Translations under genes and position numbers: made by a program
Notes under the pieces: model-generated
The model's database searches: none
Seen by the model: the letters and a program-made list of their open reading frames with translations, nothing else
Told to the model about the DNA's origin: nothing
Part shown: positions 1 to 8,374 of the stretch, one piece after another
Position numbering within the stretch: the first letter of the stretch is position 1
Layout of the letters: every line of letters starts with the position of its first letter
Assembly (NCBI RefSeq): GCF_014203355.1
Contig: NZ_JACHIR010000001.1
Span: 806,001 to 870,000 of the forward strand
DNA length: 64,000 nucleotides
Direction: 5' to 3'
Origin: Kutzneria kofuensis
GTDB taxonomy: Bacteria; Actinomycetota; Actinomycetes; Mycobacteriales; Pseudonocardiaceae

Positions 1-1
1 T

Positions 2-85
2 TCCTGCATGGCTAAGACCGCCCTGCTGGTGATGTTCCCTCAGCAGGCCGACGTCCTCACCGTCGCCGAGTGGACCGGGGCGTGA
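2..85 (+). CDS. 3' end of an unidentified upstream gene (partial)
   Basis: The frame is open from the left edge of the window and ends at TGA 83-85. The last 25 codons could also be read as a tiny ORF from ATG at 8, but a longer gene entering from the left is more likely. The stop overlaps the GTG start of the following kinase gene in a GTGA arrangement, so the two are probably one operon. The visible residues are too few to name a family. Confidence 0.45.
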   Translation, partial: SCMAKTALLVMFPQQADVLTVAEWTGA

Positions 86-531
86 CCAAGGTTCTCGTCA
101 CCGGCATGTCCGGCACCGGCAAGTCCTCCGCGCTGCGGGCCCTCGCGGCGCGGGGACACCGGACCGTCGACACCGACTCCTCCCGCTGGAGCCGCTGGGA
201 GGGCACCGACTGGATCTGGCGCGAGGAAGCCGTGTCCGCCCTGCTCCAGGTCGAGGGCCCCGTGTTCGTCTCCGGCTGCAAGTCCAACCAGGGCCGCTTC
301 TATCCCCTCTTCGACCACATCGTGCTGCTCAGCGCCCCCGCGCACGTCCTGCTGGCCCGCATCGCCGCCCGCACCGACAACCCCTACGGCAAGTCCCCCG
401 CCGAACGGGCCGAGATCCTCGCCAACCTGGCCGCAGTCGAACCCCTGCTCCGCGCCACCTGCACCCTGGAGATCGACACCACCGCGCCCCTGGCCGACGT
501 CGTGCGCCAGCTGGAGAACCTCGTCGGCTGA
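82..531 (+). CDS. Small P-loop nucleotide kinase-like ATPase
   Basis: This is a 149-residue protein with a Walker A loop GMSGTGKS at residues 8-15 right after the first beta strand, and the alternating alpha/beta pattern of adenylate/shikimate-kinase-like small kinases. The substrate cannot be read from the sequence. I chose GTG at 82 because it overlaps the stop of the upstream frame (GTGA); a GTG at 70 is also in frame but leaves the P-loop unusually deep. A perfect hairpin lies 53 bases downstream. It could equally be an AAA-type ATPase of unknown role. Confidence 0.75.
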   Translation: MTKVLVTGMSGTGKSSALRALAARGHRTVDTDSSRWSRWEGTDWIWREEAVSALLQVEGPVFVSGCKSNQGRFYPLFDHIVLLSAPAHVLLARIAARTDNPYGKSPAERAEILANLAAVEPLLRATCTLEIDTTAPLADVVRQLENLVG

Positions 532-583
532 GGCTCTGGAAGGGTTCGACGCCGTCAAGCTCGACCCGATCGTCCCCTGAGGA

Positions 584-613
584 CGGTGGAGGGCAGCGGA
601 CCGCCCTCCACCG
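584..613. terminator. Bidirectional hairpin terminator
   Basis: An 11-bp perfect stem (584-594 with 603-613) and an 8-base loop lie between the plus-strand kinase and the convergent minus-strand esterase. There is no clear U-tract, as is common in high-GC actinomycetes. Confidence 0.65.
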
Positions 614-621
614 CAAGGGAA

Positions 622-1413
622 TCAGCCGGTGATCGCGGTCAGCGCGCTGTAGTAGCCGCGGTGCCCGTTGGCGGTCGGGTGGTAGGACTCGTTGAGCTTG
701 TCCCACTGCAGGCTGGTCAGCCACACCGAGTTGCCGGAGCAGATCTCGTGGCCGGTGAACACGGCGGGAGCGTCGACGAACCGGAAGCCGGCGTTGGCCG
801 CTGCGGTCTGGATGAGGCCGTCGAGCACGTCGGCGGCGTTGTTCAGGGCGGTCCGCTTGGTGTCGCTGAGCCCGAAGAGGCAGTTGCCGCCGATCTTGTA
901 CATCCGCGGGTAGCCCATCACCACGACCTGCGCCGACGGCGCCTTCGCCCGAATCCCGCTGTACAGGCCGGCGAGCGAGCCCGGCAGCACGGAGCGGCCG
1001 GTGTCGATCGCGGTGGTGACGGCGTTGGTGCACGTGGAATCCGGCAGGTTGAGAATGCACGTTTCCAGCACGCTGACGAAGCCGACGTCGTTGCCGCCGA
1101 CCTGCACGGTGACGAGCGAGGTGTCCGGCGTCAGGCCGGCCGCCGCCTGATTGACGACGTCGGCGACCTCCGCGCCGGAGCAGGACTCCTCGACGTACGT
1201 GGTGGACGGGTGCGCGGCGGCCCACAACCTGCTGTACGCCAGCGGCCCGCGTCGACACGCGTCGTTGGGGTCGTCGTAGGTGTAGGTGCCGACACCGACG
1301 GCGTACGAGTCGCCGAGGGCGACGTATCTGCCGGGAGCCGTGGGGGCGGCGGCGGCTGTGGCGGGCAACAGGATCGCGATCGCAGGGACGAGCAGCAGTG
1401 CCAGACGGCGCAT
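622..1413 (-). CDS. Secreted SGNH/GDSL-family esterase or lipase
   Basis: 263 residues. The N-terminus is a typical Sec signal peptide (MRR, a hydrophobic core, then an alanine-rich cleavage region near residue 23). Block I is GDS at 34-36 (nucleophile Ser36), block III is GGND at 106-109 and the catalytic His is in YHPTANG near 245, so the hydrolase is intact. Seven cysteines across the mature protein suggest disulfides, as in the secreted streptomycete SEST-like esterases. The reading frame stays open upstream, but the signal peptide fixes the start at ATG 1413. The enzyme should act outside the cell on acyl esters; the substrate is unknown. Confidence 0.88.
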   Translation of the reverse strand: MRRLALLLVPAIAILLPATAAAAPTAPGRYVALGDSYAVGVGTYTYDDPNDACRRGPLAYSRLWAAAHPSTTYVEESCSGAEVADVVNQAAAGLTPDTSLVTVQVGGNDVGFVSVLETCILNLPDSTCTNAVTTAIDTGRSVLPGSLAGLYSGIRAKAPSAQVVVMGYPRMYKIGGNCLFGLSDTKRTALNNAADVLDGLIQTAAANAGFRFVDAPAVFTGHEICSGNSVWLTSLQWDKLNESYHPTANGHRGYYSALTAITG

Positions 1414-1508
1414 TGATGTCTCCGTTGTCGAAGGCATAGCGGACGATGCTGACGCGATCACTACGAGTAGCAGTTCGAACGTGACTCCGGTAGGCCCGCC
1501 GGTATCGT

Positions 1509-2417
1509 TCACCCGCCGGTCAGCGCGCCGTCGGGCAGGACCGCGTGCACACCCCACGTCGTGTTGGCCACCTGGGTGATCCGCAGGTCCACCACCGGGC
1601 TGGCCAGCGCAAGGGCCGTCGCCCGGTCGACGCCGTACCGCGCCTCCATCCAGTCCAGCATGGCCGACAGCGCCTGCGCCGACGCCTCGTTCAGGTCGGC
1701 GTCGAAGCCGAAGGTCACCCGGCCGGCCGGTGTGATCGCGTGCGCCGTCCGGATCGGGGGCTCCGACACGAGATCCAGCACCAGCCGCGTGGTCATGCCG
1801 CACTCGACCGCCGTCCCGCACACCTCGCCGTCGCCCTGCGCCCCGTGGCCGTCGCCCAGGCACAGCAACGCCTCTGGCACTGTGATCGGCAGGTACAGCG
1901 TCGAGCCCGCGACCAGCTCACGGCAGTCGATGTTGCCGCCGCAGGGCCGGGGCGGGGTCGTCGAGTGCTCTCCCGGCTCGTCCGGCGGCAGCCCGATCAC
2001 GCCGAGGAACGGCGCCAGCCGCACCCCGAACCCGAGGTTGTTGACCGCATTACCGTCCGCGATGTCCCAGTGCAGCCACGCCATGTCGCCCGGAAACACT
2101 TTGAGCCGCCGGTTGAGCGGGGTGTCGCGCCCCACCGACACCGTGTAGCCCCAGTTGTCCGGCTGGAGCGACTCCAGGCGGACCGCCAGCATCATCCCCG
2201 GCTCCGCCCCGCGCACCGCGATCGGCCCCGTCAGGCAGTGTCCCCGAGCGTCGGGAATCAGCTTCGGGCCGTGCACATCGTCGCCCAGGTGCCCGGATGC
2301 GTTGAGGCTGCGCACAATCAGCGTGTCGCCCGGATCCACCGTCAGCACCGGCGGCCGGTCGCGGTCGAAGACGTCGGTGACGGTGTCGGCGCTCGGATCA
2401 AGTCGATGTTCGGCCAC
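1509..2417 (-). CDS. Acetamidase/formamidase family protein
   Basis: 302 residues. The sequence follows the FmdA/AmdA family, metal-dependent amidases that hydrolyse formamide or acetamide to ammonia and the acid. Family-like stretches are seen: the N-terminal VDPGDTLIVRSLNASG, GPIAVRGAEPGMMLAVRLE, a glycine/proline-rich CGGNIDCRELVAGSTLYLPI, and LGDGHGAQGDGEVCGTAVE. Length is close to the usual ~300-400. It is a cytoplasmic enzyme read in the same direction as the esterase and the glycosyltransferase, but with 80-100-base gaps, so co-transcription is uncertain. The real amide substrate is not shown. Confidence 0.88.
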   Translation of the reverse strand: MAEHRLDPSADTVTDVFDRDRPPVLTVDPGDTLIVRSLNASGHLGDDVHGPKLIPDARGHCLTGPIAVRGAEPGMMLAVRLESLQPDNWGYTVSVGRDTPLNRRLKVFPGDMAWLHWDIADGNAVNNLGFGVRLAPFLGVIGLPPDEPGEHSTTPPRPCGGNIDCRELVAGSTLYLPITVPEALLCLGDGHGAQGDGEVCGTAVECGMTTRLVLDLVSEPPIRTAHAITPAGRVTFGFDADLNEASAQALSAMLDWMEARYGVDRATALALASPVVDLRITQVANTTWGVHAVLPDGALTGG

Positions 2418-2504
2418 CAGGCCATCCTGCCTCGTTCGGGCGGCACGGTCAGGTGGAATATTCGTCGCCCCAGGGTGCCTGGAGCCCGAACCGTCGCGGT
2501 GCCC

Positions 2505-3638
2505 CTAGATCACTGACCGGCACACCATGACCGGGTCCGCCACGTCGGCGACGGTCTTCGCGGCATCGCCGGCAGCGGCCCTGAAGGTTGGATCGCCAAG
2601 CACCCGTGCCACCGCGTCCCGGATGGCATCCACTGCCGGCGGCCGGACGACGACAGCGCTCCCCTGCCGGGCGGCGCGGTTCGCCAGCTCCCACTGGTCG
2701 CCGCCGCCCGGCACGGCGACGACCGGCACGCCGGCGAGCAAAGCCTTGGCCAGCAAGCCATGCCCGGCGCCACACACCACAACGGACGCCTGGCGCAGCA
2801 GGTCGTCCTGACCGCCGGCGCCGGCACGGGCCCAGGCGGGCAGGTCGTTGGGCGGTTGGAACGCGGAGACAGCGGCCCGCACACCCAGCCCGTCAAGCGC
2901 GGCAAGGGTTGTGGACAACATGTCGGCAGCGCCGCCCGTCGCGGTGGACGGCGCGATCATCACCAGCGGTTCGGCGCCGGGCGGCGGCGTGAGGCCGACT
3001 GGTATCGGATCCCACAGCAGCGGCCCGACCACGTGGGCCTCCCTGGGCCAGTCCGGGCGAGGAACCTCCAGCGCCGGCAATGTGGCGATCAATCGCGCGG
3101 CCGGGCCGGGATCCGTTGCCGGCAAACCGATTCCGGCGCGGGCGGTGGCGCGTTGTCGGTGGCCCTGTCGCAGGGAGCGGGCCGTGGCGAGACGGAGCAC
3201 GGCGTCGCGCAGGCGACCGCGAACGCCGACGCCGGGGGCGAGACCCGTGCCGATCGGCGGCAGGCCGCGCGACGGCAGATAGAGCGGGTGCGGTGACAAC
3301 TCGACCCACGGCAGCCCGGACAGCTCGGCGGCCATGCCGCCGCAGGTCGCCAACACGTCCGACACGACGAGGTCGGGGCGGATCTCCTTGAGGGTCGGCA
3401 CGAGCTGGCGGGCCAACTCCGCCGCACGCTCGTACAGCCAACGCCCGATGTCGGCCTCGTGCCGCAGTGCCAGCCATTCGAGCGGCGGCACCTCGACCCC
3501 GGCCGCCACCGCGGCGTCGCGCCAGCCGTCGGCGCTGAGCAGCACCGGCTCGTCGCCGGCCGCCGCGAACCGCAGGCACAGCGCGACCGCGGGGAAGACG
3601 TGACCGGCATCCGGCCCCGCAACGACGGCCACTCGCAC
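2505..3638 (-). CDS. GT1-type glycosyltransferase (MGT/EryCIII-like)
   Basis: 377 residues. The N-terminal acceptor domain starts with VAGPDAGHVFPAVALCLRFA and the C-terminal nucleotide-sugar domain carries a GT1 signature around residues 288-325 (CGAGHGLLAKALLAGVPVV, then VPGGGDQWELANR), where the HG and the DQ/E residues contact the sugar donor. Such enzymes glycosylate small lipophilic acceptors, often antibiotics, either biosynthetically or for inactivation. No biosynthetic cluster surrounds it, so a detoxification role is possible but is inference. It is transcribed away from the GNAT gene. Confidence 0.85.
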   Translation of the reverse strand: MRVAVVAGPDAGHVFPAVALCLRFAAAGDEPVLLSADGWRDAAVAAGVEVPPLEWLALRHEADIGRWLYERAAELARQLVPTLKEIRPDLVVSDVLATCGGMAAELSGLPWVELSPHPLYLPSRGLPPIGTGLAPGVGVRGRLRDAVLRLATARSLRQGHRQRATARAGIGLPATDPGPAARLIATLPALEVPRPDWPREAHVVGPLLWDPIPVGLTPPPGAEPLVMIAPSTATGGAADMLSTTLAALDGLGVRAAVSAFQPPNDLPAWARAGAGGQDDLLRQASVVVCGAGHGLLAKALLAGVPVVAVPGGGDQWELANRAARQGSAVVVRPPAVDAIRDAVARVLGDPTFRAAAGDAAKTVADVADPVMVCRSVI

Positions 3639-3706
3639 GTGCAGCAGACTCCCACACGAAAACCGGTTGCCGCGCGGCCACTCCGGTCACGAGACTGCCA
3701 GCCACC

Positions 3707-4552
3707 ATGACAATTCGGACACCACTGTTCTGCGGCACCGCCCTGGCCGAGCGCATCGAACGCGTCGAGGCGCACTTCATGGCCAAGGCCGCCGAGGCGG
3801 CCCGCGTCCGCCGCGGCGACCAGGTCGGCTTCGCCCGTGAGATCGCCGGCGGCATCGCCACCTACGCCGAGCCCGACTCCCCGTTCAACAAGGTCGCCGG
3901 CCTCGGCTTCGCCGGCACGCCGACCGCCGACGAACTGACCCAGGTCGAGAAGGCCTTCCACGAGCTCGACGCCCCCGTCCAGGTCGAACTGTCGAACCTG
4001 GCCGCCCCGGCCGTCGGTGAACTGCTCACCGACCACGGCTACCGGCTGGCCGGCTACGAGAACGTGCTCGGCATGGCCCTGGACGACCTGCCCGCGTTCG
4101 AGCCGCCGCCCGGCATCGAGATCCGGCCCTGCCGCGACGACGAGTCCCAGCTGGTGGTGGACATCCTGGTCGAGTCGGTCCGCACCCCCGACACCGAGGG
4201 CGCCGCCGCGGCCGAGGACTTCCCGGCCGACGCCCTGGCCAACGCCCTCCGCGACATGGACGCCGCCGGCACCCGGCGCTACCTCGCTCTGATCGACGGC
4301 GTCCCGGTCGGCTCCGGCGCCTTGCGCATCGCCGAGGGCATCGCCTACTTCGCCGGCACCGCCACCACCGTCCAACACCGCCGGCGCGGCGTGCAGACCG
4401 CCCTGATCGCCACCCGCCTGGCCGAGGCCAAAGCCGCCGGCTGCGACATCGCCACCGTCACCACCGGCCCCGGCACCAAGTCCCAGCAGAACGTCCAACG
4501 CCGTGGCTTCGACCTGCTCTACACCCGCGCGCTGCTGCTAAAGACCCCCTGA
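3707..4552 (+). CDS. GNAT family N-acetyltransferase (two-domain)
   Basis: 281 residues, about twice a single GNAT fold. The C-terminal half has the acetyl-CoA loop VQHRRRGVQTALI (about residues 223-235), followed by the helix and the NVQRRGF segment typical of motif B; the N-terminal half looks like a degenerate GNAT domain. It should transfer an acyl group from acyl-CoA to an amine, substrate unknown. It is divergent from the glycosyltransferase with 68 bases between starts. Its last 15 bases overlap the 3' end of the convergent DUF4419 gene. Confidence 0.82.
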   Translation: MTIRTPLFCGTALAERIERVEAHFMAKAAEAARVRRGDQVGFAREIAGGIATYAEPDSPFNKVAGLGFAGTPTADELTQVEKAFHELDAPVQVELSNLAAPAVGELLTDHGYRLAGYENVLGMALDDLPAFEPPPGIEIRPCRDDESQLVVDILVESVRTPDTEGAAAAEDFPADALANALRDMDAAGTRRYLALIDGVPVGSGALRIAEGIAYFAGTATTVQHRRRGVQTALIATRLAEAKAAGCDIATVTTGPGTKSQQNVQRRGFDLLYTRALLLKTP

Positions 4553-6037
4553 GTCCAGGTCGGCCAGCCGCCCGATCTCCAACCGAGCGGGGTCCTCGCC
4601 GTCGAGGATGACGTCCAGCACCATCGCCAGCGAAGTGCCCAGCACCGGCACCTCGCTGCGGCGCCCGGCCAGCTGCCACCGGTTGGGCCGCTCGTCCTCG
4701 GTGTCCGGCTCGAACCGGCACAACACCCAGTGGAAGTCCTCGTCGCCGACCGCCACTGCGACGGTCCGTCCGTCGGCGAGTTCGACCACGCCCTCTAGTC
4801 GTCGCTGGTCCGGCTTGCCGAACGCCTTGCGCTGGTCCGCCGCCGGCACGATCCGCGCCGCGCCGTCGAGCAGGCTCGCCGAGCCGATCCGCCGGTAGAG
4901 CTCCATCACCTCGGCGGACGCGGCCCAGTGAATAACCTCGACGGGCTCGGTGGCCTCGTGATCGCGGATGATCCGATCGAGCACAGACGTGATCTGGGCT
5001 GTCGCCTCGGTGAGATGCCAGCCGGCGATCGGCCGCAGCGCCCCGTTGTCGTCCTGGGCGACGCCGACCAGGCCCGCGTGCAGTGCCACCGACCAGTTCC
5101 GCCCGGTGAACCGGTCGTTGATCCACACCAACGCCCGGGACAGTGTGGCCGGCACCTGGTCACTCCGGATCGCCGGGCACTCGACGCCGCCCCGTGCGGT
5201 GACACGGACGTCACTCGGTTCGCCGATCGGCAGCGCCAGTAGCGGATTCGGATTGTCGGCGACGCCGCCGTCCTTCAGATACGGATAGAACCGCGCGGCC
5301 CAGCCGGTGATCACTTCGCCGCCGTAGGCGTCGGACGGGTTGTAGATGCGCTGCCAGAAGGCGGTGTCGGCCCGACCGCTCGCGGCCCGGACGAACTCGT
5401 CCGCGATCGGCACGAGCGACCGGCGCCACTGCTCCAGGCCGAACTCCGGCAGCCGGTCCACCCTCGACCGGATCTTGCGCCAGTCCTCGACGGTCCCGGT
5501 CAGCGTGATCGACGGGATGCCGCAGATGCACAGCAGCCAGTACGAGAAGTACGGCGAGTAGCCGTCGAGCATCACCACCCTTCCTGCGGTCCGCTCCACC
5601 TTCGTGCTGGTGGTGAAGTCGCATTCGAACAGATCGGCGCCTACCGCCCTGCTCGCGATCTGCTTGCCGAACTGCTCGACAATGTCGTGCCACGAGTCCG
5701 CGTCGGCCGGCGCCGGCCCGTAGACCTCCACGGTCAACGCCTCTCGGCCGGCGTGCCCGACCAGCTTGGACCGCAGCTCCTCCGCGTTGAGGCGGATGTG
5801 CTGGGCCACGCCCTGGGCGATGGTCAGCCACACCGCGTCCGGCGACAGCACCAGCGGCCGGTGGTCGACGAAGGCCCGGGCGACCGCGCCCAGCAACGGA
5901 TGCACCCCGTCCGGCTCGATCAACGGCGTGTCCGGGTCACCGCCCAGCGCCAGCACGTCGCCGTAGACCTCGGCTAGCGGCCGCGTGGGTAGGGGCGCGG
6001 CCGCGGGGGTCACGTCGTCGACGCGGAAAGTCGTCAC
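4538..6037 (-). CDS. DUF4419 family protein
   Basis: 499 residues. Family hallmarks are visible: HPLLGAVARAFVDHRPLVLSP then DAVWLTIAQGVAQHIRLN in the first 90 residues, and later a WLLCICGIPSITLTGT segment followed by GTVEDW. DUF4419 proteins are found in fungi and scattered bacteria and have no established function. The protein has no signal peptide and no membrane span. The 3' end overlaps the GNAT gene by 15 bases tail to tail. I see no partner that would hint at a role. Confidence 0.8.
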   Translation of the reverse strand: MTTFRVDDVTPAAAPLPTRPLAEVYGDVLALGGDPDTPLIEPDGVHPLLGAVARAFVDHRPLVLSPDAVWLTIAQGVAQHIRLNAEELRSKLVGHAGREALTVEVYGPAPADADSWHDIVEQFGKQIASRAVGADLFECDFTTSTKVERTAGRVVMLDGYSPYFSYWLLCICGIPSITLTGTVEDWRKIRSRVDRLPEFGLEQWRRSLVPIADEFVRAASGRADTAFWQRIYNPSDAYGGEVITGWAARFYPYLKDGGVADNPNPLLALPIGEPSDVRVTARGGVECPAIRSDQVPATLSRALVWINDRFTGRNWSVALHAGLVGVAQDDNGALRPIAGWHLTEATAQITSVLDRIIRDHEATEPVEVIHWAASAEVMELYRRIGSASLLDGAARIVPAADQRKAFGKPDQRRLEGVVELADGRTVAVAVGDEDFHWVLCRFEPDTEDERPNRWQLAGRRSEVPVLGTSLAMVLDVILDGEDPARLEIGRLADLDSGGL

Positions 6038-6119
6038 GAGAAGACCTTAGGGTCGTGTCGATTCCGGTGGCGGCCGTTCGACGCACTGGTGAAGACACCG
6101 GAGCACGAGAGGAACCTCC

Positions 6120-6869
6120 ATGGGCTACGCGGACGTGAACGGCCTGCACATGTACTACGAGCGGCACGGCGAGGCCGGCACGCCGCTGGTGCTGCTGCAC
6201 GGCGGGATGCTGACGATCGACCTGAACTTCGCGAACCTGATCCCCACGCTGGCCCGCGACCACCAGGTGATCGGCGTGGAGCTGCAGGGCCACGGCCGCA
6301 CCGCCGACATCGACCGGGCGATCACCCCGGCCGCGCTGGCGGGCGACGTGGTGGCGCTGCTGGACCACCTCGGCATCGAGCGGGCACACGTGCTCGGGCA
6401 CAGCATGGGCGGCGCCGTCGCGCTGGAGCTGGCCGTCAGCCACCCGGACCGGGTGCGCTCGGTGGTCCCGATCTCGGCGAGCGTCCGGCCGGACGGCATG
6501 CACGAGGACCTGCTGGACCCGTCCAGGCACGCCACCTCCACCCGGCTGCCGACGCAGCAGGACTTCACCGACTTCCGGGAGGCCTACCAGCGGCTGTCCC
6601 CGCACCCGGAGCACTTCGACGAGTTCCTGGCCACGATGTCCGCCTCCGCCGCTGACCTGAAGGGCTGGAGCGACGAGCAGCTGGCCGGCATCACCGCACC
6701 GACCCTGCTGGTGATGGGCGACCACGACTTCGTCACCATCGAGCACGGCGCGCTGATGAAGCGGCTGATCCCCGGCTCGCACCTGGCGGTGCTGCCGAAC
6801 ACCACGCACATGACCGTGACCCTGCGGTCCGAGCTGCTGCTGCCGGTGCTGGCCGACTTCCTGGACTAG
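6120..6869 (+). CDS. Alpha/beta hydrolase
   Basis: 249 residues, cytoplasmic. The oxyanion-hole LLHGG is at 25-29, the nucleophile elbow GHSMGG has Ser95, an acidic residue lies in MGDHDF (Asp201 or Asp203) and the catalytic His is 230 (TTHMT). All catalytic elements are present. The ATG at 6120 follows an AGAGGA ribosome site. The TAG stop (6867-6869) lies inside the 6-bp target duplication of the IS481 element, so the insertion left the protein unchanged. Substrate unknown; the fold covers esterases, lactonases, peroxidases and C-C hydrolases. Confidence 0.88.
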   Translation: MGYADVNGLHMYYERHGEAGTPLVLLHGGMLTIDLNFANLIPTLARDHQVIGVELQGHGRTADIDRAITPAALAGDVVALLDHLGIERAHVLGHSMGGAVALELAVSHPDRVRSVVPISASVRPDGMHEDLLDPSRHATSTRLPTQQDFTDFREAYQRLSPHPEHFDEFLATMSASAADLKGWSDEQLAGITAPTLLVMGDHDFVTIEHGALMKRLIPGSHLAVLPNTTHMTVTLRSELLLPVLADFLD

Positions 6870-6870
6870 A
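6865..6870. repeat. Left target-site duplication of the IS481 element
   Basis: ACTAGA directly abuts the left end of the insertion sequence and is repeated at 7976-7981. It fits the NCTAGN target described for IS481 of Bordetella. Confidence 0.9.
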
Positions 6871-7857
6871 TGTATTGACCGGAGAGGTTGGTCAACCTGC
6901 TGATCGGTGGGTGGCCTCCGATGGCGGTGTGGATGCGGTGATGGTTGTACTGGTGTAGCCATGCCGGCAAGGCTTTGCGTCGGGCCTGCTCGCCGGGGTA
7001 GTGGCGGGCGAAGGCCCATTCCTGGGCGAGCGTGCGGTTGAAGCGTTCGACCTTGCCGTTGGTCTGCGGCCGGTAAGGACGCGTGTGTTTGGGGCGGATG
7101 CCCAGCTCGGCGCAGGCCTCGCGCCAGAGTTTGCCGCGGTAGCAGGAGCCGTTGTCGGTCAGCACCCGTACTGGTCGGACTCCGCGTGCGGCGAACCAGG
7201 CGACCGCTCGTCGTAGGACAGCGGCCGCGGTGGCGGCGGTCTCGTCGTTGTGGATCTCGGCGTAGGCCACGCGGCTGTGGTCGTCGAGCACGACGTGCAC
7301 GAACCCGTGGCCGAGTTTGGGGTTGTAGTGGGCGTTGCGGGCGGTGCCGGGGGTGGCGGATCGGTTGTGTTTGCCTTGGACCCGGCCGACGAACCGCCAG
7401 CCGCCGCCGTCGGGGATGTTGCCCAGTTTCTTGACGTCGGCGTGCAGCAGGTCACCGGGCGCGGGGTGCTCGTAGCGGCGGATCGGTTCCCCGGTGCGGC
7501 GGTCCAGCGTGGAGAGGCGGTTGATCCGACACCGCCGCAGGATCTGGTGGGCGGTCGAGGGGCGATGCCGACCATGCGGGCGATCGCGACTGGGCCGAGC
7601 CGGTGGCGCCACCGCAGGTGCACGACCGTGCGTACGACCGGTGCCGGGGTTCGTCGGGGGCTGTGGTGGGGCCGGCTGGAGCGGTCGTTCATGCCGGCGT
7701 GGCCCGCGGTCAGGTATCGGTCGGCCCAGCGTTTGGCGGTGGGCCAGGAGACCGCGAACCGCTCGGCGGCGCGGGCGATCGGCCAGCCCTGCTCGACGAT
7801 GAGTTGGGCCAGGCGTAGCCGGGCGCGCGGGGTCAGCGCTGCGTTAGCGTGGGACAC
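6866..7857 (-). pseudogene. IS481-family transposase, disrupted by a one-base frameshift
   Basis: The N-terminal part, from GTG 7857 with a GGAGG ribosome site, contains the helix-turn-helix region (LTPRARLRLAQLIVEQGWP, then WPTAKRWADRY). The frame is lost at a run of four Gs (7559-7562 on the plus strand). The other frame continues with the DDE domain: HADVKKLG for the first Asp, TDNGSCYRG for the second and NGKVERFNRTL for the Glu. One extra base in the G run would restore a normal ~330-residue protein. The final TAG (6866-6868) lies outside the element, in the target duplication. It may be a true mutation, a homopolymer sequencing error or, less likely, programmed frameshifting. Confidence 0.9.
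6871..6892 (+). repeat. Left terminal inverted repeat of the IS481 element
   Basis: Starts TGTATTGACCGG and matches the right end (7954-7975, inverted) at 20 of 22 positions. Confidence 0.88.
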
Positions 7858-7953
7858 GAAGACCTCCCGGTCGTGGTCGGATGCCGTCAGACAGCTCCAC
7901 ACCACCCGGGAGGTCTTCCCGGATCAAGATCAGTCAGATCGTGTCGTCACACA

Positions 7954-7975
7954 ACCAACGTCCCCGGTCAATACA
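7954..7975 (-). repeat. Right terminal inverted repeat of the IS481 element
   Basis: On the minus strand it starts TGTATTGACCGG and matches the left end at 20 of 22 positions. Confidence 0.88.
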
Positions 7976-7981
7976 ACTAGA
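7976..7981. repeat. Right target-site duplication of the IS481 element
   Basis: ACTAGA, identical to 6865-6870. It contains the stop codon (7977-7979, minus strand) of the S4-domain gene. Confidence 0.9.
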
Positions 7982-8342
7982 ACTGGCCGAACCGGAACTT
8001 GTCCAGCACGCGCCGCTCCCGCTTGGTGGGCCGGCCGGCGCCCCGCTCACGGCGGGCGACCGGGATGGCGGCCTCCGGCGGGGGCGCGGGCGTGCGGTCG
8101 ATGAAGCAGGTCGCGGCGTCCGCGGCGCCAACCCGCTTCTGGATCACCCGCACCACCTCGACGACCCGGGTGCGGTCGCCGACCCGGGCGCGTACCTCGT
8201 CGCCCGGCGACACCACGGTCGCCGGCTTCGCCGGCTTGTCGTTCACGCGCACGTGTCCGCCCCGGCAGGCCGCGGCGGCGTCCGGACGGGTCTTGGTCAG
8301 CCGGACCGCCCACAGCCAGCGGTCCACTCGGGTGGACTCCAC
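7977..8342 (-). CDS. S4-domain RNA-binding protein, Hsp15-like
   Basis: 121 residues. The S4 fold is seen at the N-terminus (RVDRWLWAVRLTKTRPDAAA, then GHVRVNDKPAKPATVVSPGD), followed by a basic C-terminal tail (RRERGAGRPTKRERR). This arrangement matches the Hsp15/HslR group, which binds 50S subunits carrying stalled nascent chains; in actinomycetes the role is inferred. Its stop codon is supplied by the right copy of the IS481 target duplication, so the ORF is intact. Confidence 0.88.
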   Translation of the reverse strand: MESTRVDRWLWAVRLTKTRPDAAAACRGGHVRVNDKPAKPATVVSPGDEVRARVGDRTRVVEVVRVIQKRVGAADAATCFIDRTPAPPPEAAIPVARRERGAGRPTKRERRVLDKFRFGQF

Positions 8343-8374
8343 CTCCCCACTATGTCATCGGTCCCCAACGGATT

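Larger units (their letters stand above)
6871..7975 (-). mobile_element. IS481-family insertion sequence, 1105 bp, structurally complete
   Basis: The element has 22-bp terminal inverted repeats with 2 mismatches, a single transposase gene on the minus strand (frameshifted) and a 6-bp direct repeat ACTAGA on both sides. It sits at the junction of two convergent genes, the alpha/beta hydrolase and the S4 protein. Before insertion their TAG stop codons shared the CTAG palindrome. Because the duplication copied CTAG, each gene kept its own stop. The perfect target duplication and well-matched ends indicate a fairly recent insertion. Confidence 0.92.

Noticed and set aside
530-580. Coding-like reading EALEGFDAVKLDPIVP after the small kinase gene
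   Set aside because: Too short to identify and in a different frame; possibly a remnant but not supportable.
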